From assembly GCA_025458545.1 (NCBI GenBank), contig JALOSH010000086.1, forward strand, positions 1 to 8,878: a stretch of 8,878 nucleotides of DNA, in the 5' to 3' direction. The DNA is from Hydrogenophaga sp. GTDB taxonomy: Bacteria > Pseudomonadota > Gammaproteobacteria > Burkholderiales > Burkholderiaceae. This document shows positions 1-6,163 of the stretch, piece after piece. Below the pieces are notes generated by a model. It did not search any database, was not told where the DNA came from, and worked only from the letters and a program-made list of their open reading frames with translations. The translations under genes and the position numbers were made by a program. How positions within the stretch are numbered: position 1 is the first letter of the stretch; every line of letters begins with the position of its first letter.

Positions 1-1
1 T

Positions 2-115
2 CTGCGGGTCGAATCGAATCGCGTCCGTTTTGACGTCAACCTCAGCAGCGCGCAGGCGGCCGGTCTGGTGCTCAACAGCCAGATGCTCAAGCTGGCGGGA
101 AGGGTGCTGCAATGA
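2..115 (+). CDS. YfiR-like (DUF4154) periplasmic protein, C-terminal fragment
   Basis: Only the last 37 residues and the stop codon are present; the start lies upstream of the window. The tail (RVRFDVNLSSAQAAGL, then LNSQMLKLAGRVLQ) matches the usual end of DUF4154/YfiR-family proteins: a strand of the form V-x-F-x-V-N-L, a short helix, then a 'L-x-S-Q-M-L-K-L-A' helix. In the studied YfiBNR system, YfiR is a small periplasmic repressor that binds the sensor region of the diguanylate cyclase YfiN. The stop overlaps the start of the TonB receptor gene (ATGA), so the two are probably co-translated. The CHASE8-type kinase two genes downstream supports the assignment. Because only the tail is visible, signal peptide and disulfide cysteines cannot be checked. 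Confidence 0.75.
   Translation: MRVESNRVRFDVNLSSAQAAGLVLNSQMLKLAGRVLQ
97..104 (+). promoter_or_regulatory. Ribosome binding site for the TonB receptor gene
   Basis: GGGAAGGG lies 7 bases before the ATG at 112, inside the end of the YfiR-like gene. It supports the ATG at 112, which overlaps the upstream stop as ATGA and begins a good signal peptide, as the true start. Confidence 0.55.
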
Positions 116-555
116 CGCGCTGGTGTGCACCGCAGTGGCCCCTGGGTGTGGCGCTGGCGCTGGTGGCAACCAGCGCGGCTTGGGCGGACGACCCGCTGGA
201 TCCAACCCGGCTGTCGCTCGAAGAACTGATGTCCATCGAGATCAGCTCAGCCTCCAAGAAGCCGCAAGCCCTGGTCGACACCGCCACCGCGATGCATGTG
301 ATCAACCGGGACGACATCCGCCGCTCCGGCGCCAGCAGCCTGCCCGAGTTGCTGCGCCTGGTGCCGGGTGTGCAGGTCTCGCGCATCGACGCCAGCCGCT
401 ATGCCATCACCATCCGGGGCTTTGCCAGCCGCTACGCCGGCAAGCTGCTGGTGCTGCAGGACGGCCGCACCTTGTTTTCACCGCTGTTCAACGGCACCTT
501 CTGGGAGCTGCAGGACCTGGTGCTGACCGACATCGAGCGCATCGAAGTCATTCGC

Positions 556-561
556 GGCATC
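556..561 (+). other. Apparent in-frame deletion junction in the receptor plug
   Basis: Codons for G149 (556-558) and I150 (559-561) join the plug segment DIERIEVIRG directly to ITRAARDTQG. TonB plugs of this type normally carry about 17 residues between them (a 'PG..(L/Y).G.NA..GVINI' motif). The reading frame is kept, so the loss would be about 51 bases. The comparison is to the recalled family consensus, not to an alignment. Confidence 0.65.
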
Positions 562-1078
562 ACCCGCGCCGCGCGCGACACCCAGGGCACCCTGGTCAGC
601 GCGCAGGCCAGCGCCGATGAGTCGGGCCTGTCCCTGCGCCACGGAGGACCGCTCGGCGAAGACGGCCATTTCCGTGCCTTTGCCAAGCTGCGCCAGCACG
701 ATGCGCTGCAGAGCACCGATGGCACGCCCGGTCACGACGCGCTGACGCAGCAGCGCGCCGGGTTTCGCATCGATCTGAAGCCGCGCGCTGGCGACCGCCT
801 CACATTGCAAGGTGACGTGCAGACGGTGGACGCCGAAGTCAAGGAGCTGTCGACTTCGCTCGCCACGCCGGGTGTGAACTTTGCTCCCGACACACAGGCC
901 CAGTCCGGCGTCAACCTGCTGGTGCGCTGGGAGCGCGAGGTCAACCTCGACCACCACTGGCAGCTGCAGGCCTATGTGGACCGGGTGGAAGGCCGCTCCG
1001 ATGCGCTGGACCTGAACGTGAACACCCTGGACCTGGAGCTGCAACAGCGCCTGCGCCTGAACCCCGTCCACGAACTGA

Positions 1079-1105
1079 CCTGGCAGCGACAAGACCCGTG
1101 GCAGT
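1079..1105 (+). other. Frameshift site in the receptor barrel
   Basis: Receptor-like sequence runs in frame 1 up to HELTW (W324, bases 1081-1083), then continues in frame 2 as SDKTRGSFTVLFDPPKASS from base 1085. Related receptors usually read 'HELxWGxGYRxSxDxT' here, so several codons also seem to be missing. A deletion of 3n+2 bases explains both the frame change and the shortened motif better than a single inserted base. The exact lesion point is uncertain within this interval. Confidence 0.7.
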
Positions 1106-2024
1106 TTCACGGTGCTGTTCGATCCGCCCAAGGCCAGCAGCCAGGTGTTCAACGCCTTCGTGCAAGACGAGATGACCCTGAGCGACACGCTGCGGCTGAC
1201 GCTCGGCAGCAAATTCGAGCACAACGAAACCACCGGGCTGGAGACCCAGCCCAGCGCCCGCCTGCACTGGCGGGCCTCACCCACCGACACCGTCTGGGCA
1301 GCGGTCTCGCGAGCGGTGGAAACGCCGTCGCGCTCCACGCTCGACAGCCAGATCAACTACCGGGTGGAGCCGCCAGGATCGCCGTTCAACATTCCCGGGT
1401 CGCCGTTTCCGATGGTGGTTGGGCTGCGGGGCCATCCGGGCCTGGTCTCGCAGGAGCTGGTCGCCCGCGAGCTGGGCTACCGTGGCCTGTTCGGTCGGCA
1501 CCTCAGCGTCGACCTGACCGTTTTCCACAACCAGTATGAAAAGCTGGTCACAGCGGAAGGCCTGAGGGTGGTTCCGGGCATGCCCAGTTCTGCGACCTAT
1601 GGCTTTGCGAACGGCCTCAGCGGGCGCACCCATGGCGTCGAACTGTCCAGTGTCTGGCAGGTGCACCCGCGCTGGCGCCTGAGCGGCAGCCTGAGCACCC
1701 TGCGCATGAAGCTCACCCCCGATCCTTCCAACAGTGCGTTCGGTGCCCCTGGCGCATCGCCGTCGCGCATGGCGCAGCTGCATGTGCAGCACGACCTGGG
1801 CCAGAACCTGGAGGCCGATGCCCACCTGTACCGTAACGCCCGATTGCCGGACCTGAACATTCCAGCCCACACCCGGCTGGACCTGCGCCTGGGCTGGCGA
1901 GTGCATCCTGCGCTGAAGCTGTCTCTCACCGGGCGCAACCTCCTCCAGCGCAGCCATGCCGAGTTCCGGGCCGACGACTTGCAGGCCAGCACGATTCGGC
2001 GCAGCTGGCTGCTGCAGGCGCTCT

Positions 2025-2029
2025 GGAAG
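2025..2029 (+). promoter_or_regulatory. Ribosome binding site for the CHASE8-type kinase
   Basis: GGAAG sits 8 bases before the ATG at 2038, within the last codons of the receptor gene. The ATG follows the receptor stop by only two bases, so termination-reinitiation coupling is likely. Confidence 0.45.
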
Positions 2030-2037
2030 TTCTGACC

Positions 2038-3576
2038 ATGGCGCGCCTGGCTCCCCGGTCTTCGACCCGCTGGCGGTGGGCGCCCAACTGGCGCGACCTG
2101 TCCATCGTGCACAAGCTCGGCCTCATGCTGGCGCTCAACACGCTGGCGGCGGTGGTGCTGATCGCGCTGGTGTTCAGCGTGGGCAGTGCCATCCAGCGGT
2201 ATCACGAAACCGAGGAACAGCTGCGGGTGCTGGCCCAGGTGGTGGGCGACAACAGCCGGGCGGCGCTGGCCTTTGGCGACCGTGCCAGCGCGAGCAGCAC
2301 CCTGGCAGCGCTGCGCTCCGCTGAAGCAATCGACCATGTGCACCTGCTCGACGGGAAGGGTTCGCTGTTTGCCAGCGCCGACTTCACCAACGATGACAGC
2401 CATGAGGGATCGGTCGAAGAGCGGCTGATCTACAGCCTGTTCCCCGCCAGTCTGAGCGTGTCCTATGTGATCACCGAAGAGGGGCAGCCGGTGGGCCGTG
2501 TCGAGCTGACCGCCCACCTGCTGCACATCTGGCTCGACCTGATCCGCAGCCAGGCGCTGATGGCTTTGCTGGCCTTGCTGATGGCCGCGTTGTCGGTGTA
2601 TCTGGGCATGCGGCTTCGGCGCATCGTCACCGGTCCCATTCTGAGCCTGGCGCAGGTGAGCACGCGGGTCTCGCGCGACCAGGACTACACGCTGCGGGCG
2701 GTGAAGGCACACAACGACGAGGTGGGCCTGCTGGTGGACGACTTCAACCACATGCTGTCGGAGATTCAGGCCCGGGACGAGGCGCTGCTGATCGAGCGGG
2801 TGTCGCTGCGTCAGCGCACGGTGGACATGAAGCTGGCCCGCGACGAGGCCGAGCGCGCGAGCCGGATCAAGTCCGAGTTCATTGCCACCGTCAGCCACGA
2901 GCTGCGCACGCCGCTCACCGCCATCAGCGGCGCGCTGGGTCTGATCGCGGGTGGTGCGGCGGGAGAGCTTCCGCTGAAGGCCCAGGAGATGGTGAACATC
3001 GCACAAAAGAACAGCCGCCGTCTGTCGTTCCTGATCAACGACCTGCTGGACATGGAAAAGCTGCTGGCGGGCAAGCTGCATTTCGACAACAGCGTCCAGC
3101 CCCTCATGCCCCTGATCGAGCAGGCCCTGGTCGACAACCAGTCGTACGCCGAACAGTTCAAGGTCCGCTATCGGCTGGGCCGACGGGTCGATGCCGTGCA
3201 GGTCGAGGTCGACGCTCAGCGGCTGCAGCAGGTGATGGCCAACCTGTTGTCCAACGCGGCCAAGTTCTCGGACGAGGGCGCAACGGTCGAGGTGGACGTG
3301 TCGCTGCTGGAAGACATGGTGCAGGTGGATGTGATCGACCATGGGCAAGGGATACCTGCGAGCTTCCAGCCGCGCATCTTCCAGAAGTTTTCACAGGCCG
3401 ATGCGTCGGACACCCGCAAGAAGGGCGGCACTGGCCTGGGGCTGGCGATTTCGCGCGAACTCATCGAGCGCATGGGCGGGCACATCGGTTTCGAATCGGT
3501 CGAAGGCGAGGGCGCCCGCTTCTATGTCCGGCTGCCTGTCCAACAGACCGACACGGGACAGGAGCGACAGGCATGA
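2038..3576 (+). CDS. Sensor histidine kinase with YfiN-like CHASE8-HAMP input
   Basis: The 512-residue inner-membrane kinase has TM1 at about residues 28-50, a periplasmic region at 51-170, TM2 at 172-192, HAMP at about 193-246, a short coiled coil, HisKA and HATPase_c. The phospho-acceptor is H287 ([12 protein letters not shown]). ATP-site motifs are the N box N402-N406 (NLLSNAAKF), G1 D434-H-G-Q-G438, the F box (IFQKFSQAD) and G2 G463-G-T-G-L-G468, so it should be an active kinase. The sensor half resembles diguanylate cyclase YfiN/TpbB: '[17 protein letters not shown]' after TM1, 'LFP' then '[10 protein letters not shown]' before TM2, and '[17 protein letters not shown]' after HAMP. This is the CHASE8 arrangement controlled by YfiR in YfiBNR, but the output here is a kinase and there is no GGDEF domain. 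It has no receiver, so phosphate must go to a partner, plausibly the neighbouring receivers. It follows the receptor gene by 2 bases and overlaps the next kinase by 4. ATG 2038 is preferred for the adjacent GGAAG and intact TM1. The kinase call is near certain; the CHASE8 call is by remembered similarity. Confidence 0.93.
   Translation: MARLAPRSSTRWRWAPNWRDLSIVHKLGLMLALNTLAAVVLIALVFSVGSAIQRYHETEEQLRVLAQVVGDNSRAALAFGDRASASSTLAALRSAEAIDHVHLLDGKGSLFASADFTNDDSHEGSVEERLIYSLFPASLSVSYVITEEGQPVGRVELTAHLLHIWLDLIRSQALMALLALLMAALSVYLGMRLRRIVTGPILSLAQVSTRVSRDQDYTLRAVKAHNDEVGLLVDDFNHMLSEIQARDEALLIERVSLRQRTVDMKLARDEAERASRIKSEFIATVSHELRTPLTAISGALGLIAGGAAGELPLKAQEMVNIAQKNSRRLSFLINDLLDMEKLLAGKLHFDNSVQPLMPLIEQALVDNQSYAEQFKVRYRLGRRVDAVQVEVDAQRLQQVMANLLSNAAKFSDEGATVEVDVSLLEDMVQVDVIDHGQGIPASFQPRIFQKFSQADASDTRKKGGTGLGLAISRELIERMGGHIGFESVEGEGARFYVRLPVQQTDTGQERQA
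2839..3537 (+). repeat. Kinase-core paralogous module, copy 1
   Basis: Residues 268-500 of the first kinase align without gaps to residues 240-472 of the second. Hand counting gives 157 identities in 233 positions (about 67%). The DNA is also close, with bases 3031-3063 identical over 33 bases to 4482-4514. This points to tandem duplication of the HisKA-HATPase core, while the sensor halves look unrelated. Confidence 0.8.
3560..3564 (+). promoter_or_regulatory. Ribosome binding site for the hybrid kinase
   Basis: AGGAG lies 8 bases before the ATG at 3573, inside the end of the first kinase gene. Together with the ATGA stop/start overlap it fixes the start of the hybrid kinase. Confidence 0.6.
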
Positions 3577-5780
3577 ACAGCACCACACTGTGGAGCCGGA
3601 ATTTCCTGAGCTTCTTGTTGCTGCTGATCCTGCTCGCAGGCGCAGGCCTGGGCCTGCTGGCCAAACAGGTGGTGCACTCGAACCTGTCGCAGCTGGCGAC
3701 CAGTCTCAACGAAGACACCGCCCGCGTGCTCCGAAACACCCTGTGGGCCGACTTTTCCGGCATGCTGAAAGTCGATGACACCGGTTCCCAGGCTGCGTCC
3801 ATGGCGATGGAGGATTTCCTGTCATTGCGCGACAAGCTGGCGAAGACCATGACAGGTTCGGAGATCGTCAAGGTCAAGGTTTACAACCGGCAGGGTCTGT
3901 GCGTGTTCTCCACCGACCCGCGCCAGATCGGCGAGCTGAAGGCGTCGAACCCGGGGGTTGTGGCGGCACTGGCCGGTGAAGTCTCCAGTGGCCTGACGCA
4001 CCGGGGTGAGTTCGACGCCATGCATGCACAACTTATGCATGTCGACATCTTCCACAGCTATGTGCCGATCAAGGACGGCCAGGACATCGTCGGGGTGTTC
4101 GAGGTCTACCAGAACGTCTCCCGCGTCAAGGCGCTGGCCGATCGCTTCCTTGGGAAAATCCTGGTGGTCCTGTTTGCCGTGCTGGCGGTGCTGTTCCTGC
4201 TGCAGTGCCTGGCGGTGCGCAGGCTGGGGGGCCGGCTGCAAGCCCATGAGGAGGCGCTGAGCGCGCGCAACACGGAGCTGGCCAGCGCACTGGACGATGC
4301 CCGTCGCGCCGACCGCATGAAGTCCGAGTTCATTTCCACCGTGAGCCACGAACTGCGCACACCGCTGACCGCGATCAACGGTGCGCTGGGCCTGATGTCG
4401 GGCGGCGCCCTGGGCGAGCTGCCGGGCGCGGTGCGCAACATGGTCGGCATCGCCCACAAGAACGGTCAGCGCCTCGGTCACCTGATCAACGACCTGCTGG
4501 ACATGGAAAAGCTGATGGCGGGCAAGCTGCACTTCGAGCTCAAGGTCCTCCCGGTCATGTCTCTGGTGGAGCAGGCGATCGAAGCCAATGTGTCGTACGC
4601 CGAGCAATACGGCGTGCGCTTCGAGCTGCGCCAGCGGGTGGACGACGCGGTGGTGGAGGTGGATCCGCAGAGGCTGCAGCAGGTGCTGTCGAACCTGCTG
4701 TCCAATGCCGCCAAGTTTTCCCCGCCCGGGGCGGCGGTTCTGCTGGACGTGATCGCCTGCGAAGGCCGGGTGCGCGTAGAAATCCGGGACCACGGACCCG
4801 GCATTCCGATGGCTTTCCGAGATCGCATATTCCAGAAGTTCTCGCAGGCCGATGGCAGCGATGCGAGGCAGAAGGGCGGTACCGGTCTGGGTCTGGCCAT
4901 TTCGAAGGAGCTGGTCGAACGGCTGGGCGGACGCATCGGCTTCGAGTCGGTGGAGGGGCAAGGCACCTGCTTCTTCGTCGAACTGCCCCGTTGCTCGGCC
5001 ACGCTGCCAGCCTGGCCGGATGCGACCGCATCGGGTTTCCGTCCGCGCATCCTGGCGGTGGACGACGATGTCGACATGGCGCGCATGCTCGCCCAGATGC
5101 TCGCCCGCGCCGGCTATGCGGTCGACTGTGCCACCAGCGGCGCAGAGGCACTGAGCCGTCTGGCGCAGGGCGGCTACGCCGCCATGACCCTTGATTTGCA
5201 ACTGCCCGACATGACGGGGCAGGCGTTGATCGAACGTCTGCGCGCAGACCCGGCCACCGCTGGGCTGCCCGTGCTCGTCATCTCTGCCCGCATGGAGGAG
5301 GTACGGGCGGCGCTGACAGAACGCGTGGCGGGTGTCGAGTTCATCGCCAAGCCGATCGATCAGCCCGGCTTGCTGGCGAGCCTGAGCCGCCTGCTGGCCC
5401 CCACCGACCATGCCCACCCGCGCGTGCTGCATGTGGAAGACGACACGGGGCTGCACCGGGTGGTTCGTGCCATGGCGGGCGACCGGTTCGACTTCGAGCT
5501 GGCCACCACTTTGCGCGAGGCGCGTACCCGCGTGGCTCTGGAGCGCTTTGATGTGGTGATCCTGGACCTCACCCTGCCCAACGAGTCGGGCTGGGACCTG
5601 CTGCCCGATCTGCACGCCCGGCAACCCGGAACCCGTGTCGTGGTGCTGACCGGCGCCGAAATGTCCGAGCTCGACAGCCACCGGGTGGATGCCGTGCTGA
5701 GGAAAGGTCAGGTTTCTCCCCAAGAGCTGCTGGACGCCATCAACGGCCCGGCTTTCAGCGATTCCCGCAACACCCTATGA
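3573..5780 (+). CDS. Hybrid sensor histidine kinase with Cache-like sensor and two receivers
   Basis: The 735-residue inner-membrane protein has TM1 at about 10-32, a periplasmic sensor at 33-194 and TM2 at 195-216. A coiled coil at 220-245 is followed by HisKA with H259 ([12 protein letters not shown]) and HATPase_c with the N box N374-N378 (NLLSNAAKF), G1 D406-H-G-P-G and G2 G435-G-T-G-L-G440. Receiver 1 spans about 490-608, with acidic D497-D499, phospho-acceptor D541 (LDLQLPDMTG), S571 and K593. Receiver 2 spans about 616-725, with E622-D623-D624, phospho-acceptor D665 (LDLTLPN), T693 and K711. Both receivers keep all catalytic residues. The sensor contains 'VYNRQGLCVFSTDPRQIGE', 'NPGVVAALAGEV' and 'SYVPIKDGQDIVGVFEVY', typical of Cache-like extracytoplasmic domains in kinases; the ligand is unknown. 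No HAMP is evident after TM2. The protein lacks an Hpt, which fits transfer to the Hpt domain encoded two genes later. It overlaps the upstream kinase and the downstream receiver gene by 4 bases each (ATGA). Confidence 0.95.
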   Translation: MNSTTLWSRNFLSFLLLLILLAGAGLGLLAKQVVHSNLSQLATSLNEDTARVLRNTLWADFSGMLKVDDTGSQAASMAMEDFLSLRDKLAKTMTGSEIVKVKVYNRQGLCVFSTDPRQIGELKASNPGVVAALAGEVSSGLTHRGEFDAMHAQLMHVDIFHSYVPIKDGQDIVGVFEVYQNVSRVKALADRFLGKILVVLFAVLAVLFLLQCLAVRRLGGRLQAHEEALSARNTELASALDDARRADRMKSEFISTVSHELRTPLTAINGALGLMSGGALGELPGAVRNMVGIAHKNGQRLGHLINDLLDMEKLMAGKLHFELKVLPVMSLVEQAIEANVSYAEQYGVRFELRQRVDDAVVEVDPQRLQQVLSNLLSNAAKFSPPGAAVLLDVIACEGRVRVEIRDHGPGIPMAFRDRIFQKFSQADGSDARQKGGTGLGLAISKELVERLGGRIGFESVEGQGTCFFVELPRCSATLPAWPDATASGFRPRILAVDDDVDMARMLAQMLARAGYAVDCATSGAEALSRLAQGGYAAMTLDLQLPDMTGQALIERLRADPATAGLPVLVISARMEEVRAALTERVAGVEFIAKPIDQPGLLASLSRLLAPTDHAHPRVLHVEDDTGLHRVVRAMAGDRFDFELATTLREARTRVALERFDVVILDLTLPNESGWDLLPDLHARQPGTRVVVLTGAEMSELDSHRVDAVLRKGQVSPQELLDAINGPAFSDSRNTL
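4290..4988 (+). repeat. Kinase-core paralogous module, copy 2
   Basis: This is the second copy of the HisKA-HATPase core described for the first kinase, with the same gapless register (H287 of copy 1 corresponds to H259 here). Divergence is spread evenly, with the phospho-acceptor helix, the [11 protein letters not shown] helix and the ATP-binding motifs most conserved. Confidence 0.8.
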
Positions 5781-6163
5781 ACAGCTTGCAACGCATCCTC
5801 TGCGTGGAGGACGAACCCGACATCCAGGCGATTGCGCGCATGGCGCTGGAGCTCGTGGGTGGCTTCCAGGTGCAGGTGTGCTCCTCGGGCGAACAGGCGG
5901 TGCGCGAGGCACGCGCGTTTGCCCCCGACATGATCCTGCTCGACGTGATGATGCCCGGCATGGACGGCCCGGGAACGCTGGCCGCTTTGCGCAGCCTGCC
6001 TGGCCTGGACACCGTGCCGGTGGCCTTCATGACCGCGAAGGTGCAGCCGCAAGAAGTGGCGCACTACAAGTCGCTGGGTGCGCTGGACGTGATCGCCAAA
6101 CCCTTCGACCCGATGACCCTGGCGTCGCTGGTGCGACAGATCTGGAGCCGACGCCATGAGTGA
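5777..6163 (+). CDS. Stand-alone CheY-like response regulator receiver
   Basis: The 128-residue protein is a single receiver domain with nothing added. It has acidic E11-D12-E13 (ILCVEDEPD), phospho-acceptor D56 (ILLDVMMPGMDG), T86 (AFMTAK) and K108 (VIAKPFDP), so it should be phosphorylatable. With no DNA-binding or enzymatic output it most likely acts as a phosphate shuttle or sink between the kinases and the Hpt protein, or by binding a partner. The start overlaps the hybrid kinase stop (ATGA), and there is no strong ribosome site before it, so translation probably depends on coupling. It overlaps the next gene by 8 bases. The domain call is secure; its place in the relay is inferred from gene order. 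Confidence 0.95.
   Translation: MNSLQRILCVEDEPDIQAIARMALELVGGFQVQVCSSGEQAVREARAFAPDMILLDVMMPGMDGPGTLAALRSLPGLDTVPVAFMTAKVQPQEVAHYKSLGALDVIAKPFDPMTLASLVRQIWSRRHE
6144..6147 (+). promoter_or_regulatory. Ribosome binding site for the Hpt-receiver-PAS protein
   Basis: GGAG lies 8 bases before the ATG at 6156, inside the CheY-like gene. It supports starting the large downstream protein at 6156, which gives an 8-base overlap and a complete Hpt helix bundle from the first residues. Confidence 0.5.

Larger units (their letters stand above)
112..2035 (+). pseudogene. TonB-dependent outer-membrane receptor, frameshifted and with a plug deletion
   Basis: The gene reads in one frame from ATG 112 to about 1083 and in the next frame from about 1085 to the TGA at 2033-2035, giving a composite of about 640 residues. 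Residues 1-25 form a signal peptide ending A-A-W-A before DD. They are followed by 'LSLEELMSIEISSASKKPQ' and a TonB plug (RDDIRRSGASSLPELLRLVP, GVQVSRIDASRYAITIRGFA, LLVLQDGRTLFSP, DIERIEVIRG). The barrel follows, ending in W-K-F with the terminal aromatic typical of outer-membrane beta-barrels. Such receptors move ligands across the outer membrane using TonB energy; the ligand cannot be read from the sequence. Two defects are visible. The plug jumps from IEVIRG straight to ITRAARDTQG, lacking the usual 'PG..L.GANAVNGVINI' stretch. The frame also changes near base 1084, so the first frame ends early at 1539 after about 150 unrelated residues. The gene may be a pseudogene, or the lesions may be sequencing or assembly errors. 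Its place between YfiR-like and CHASE8-kinase genes suggests a role in the same envelope-signalling unit, comparable in position to outer-membrane YfiB. Confidence 0.8.

Noticed and set aside
1112..2035. Independent small gene starting at GTG 1112
   Set aside because: Receptor-like sequence in this frame already runs from base 1085 (SDKTRGSFT), before the GTG. There is no ribosome site or signal peptide, and the protein is plainly the C-terminal half of the barrel.
1597..3348. Minus-strand open frame of 583 codons antisense to the receptor and first kinase
   Set aside because: The plus strand has clear domain matches across the region. The antisense product is a low-complexity Gln/His/Arg/Val-rich sequence with no recognisable domain, as expected for a shadow frame in high-GC DNA.
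4020..4040. Two ATGCAT palindromes 15 bases apart
   Set aside because: They lie inside the hybrid kinase sensor, encode two Met-His pairs in frame, and have no surrounding promoter-like or operator-like structure.
3822..5723. Minus-strand open frame of 633 codons antisense to the hybrid kinase
   Set aside because: Same reasoning: it mirrors a well-supported kinase gene, its composition is His/Gln/Arg-rich, and it resembles no family.
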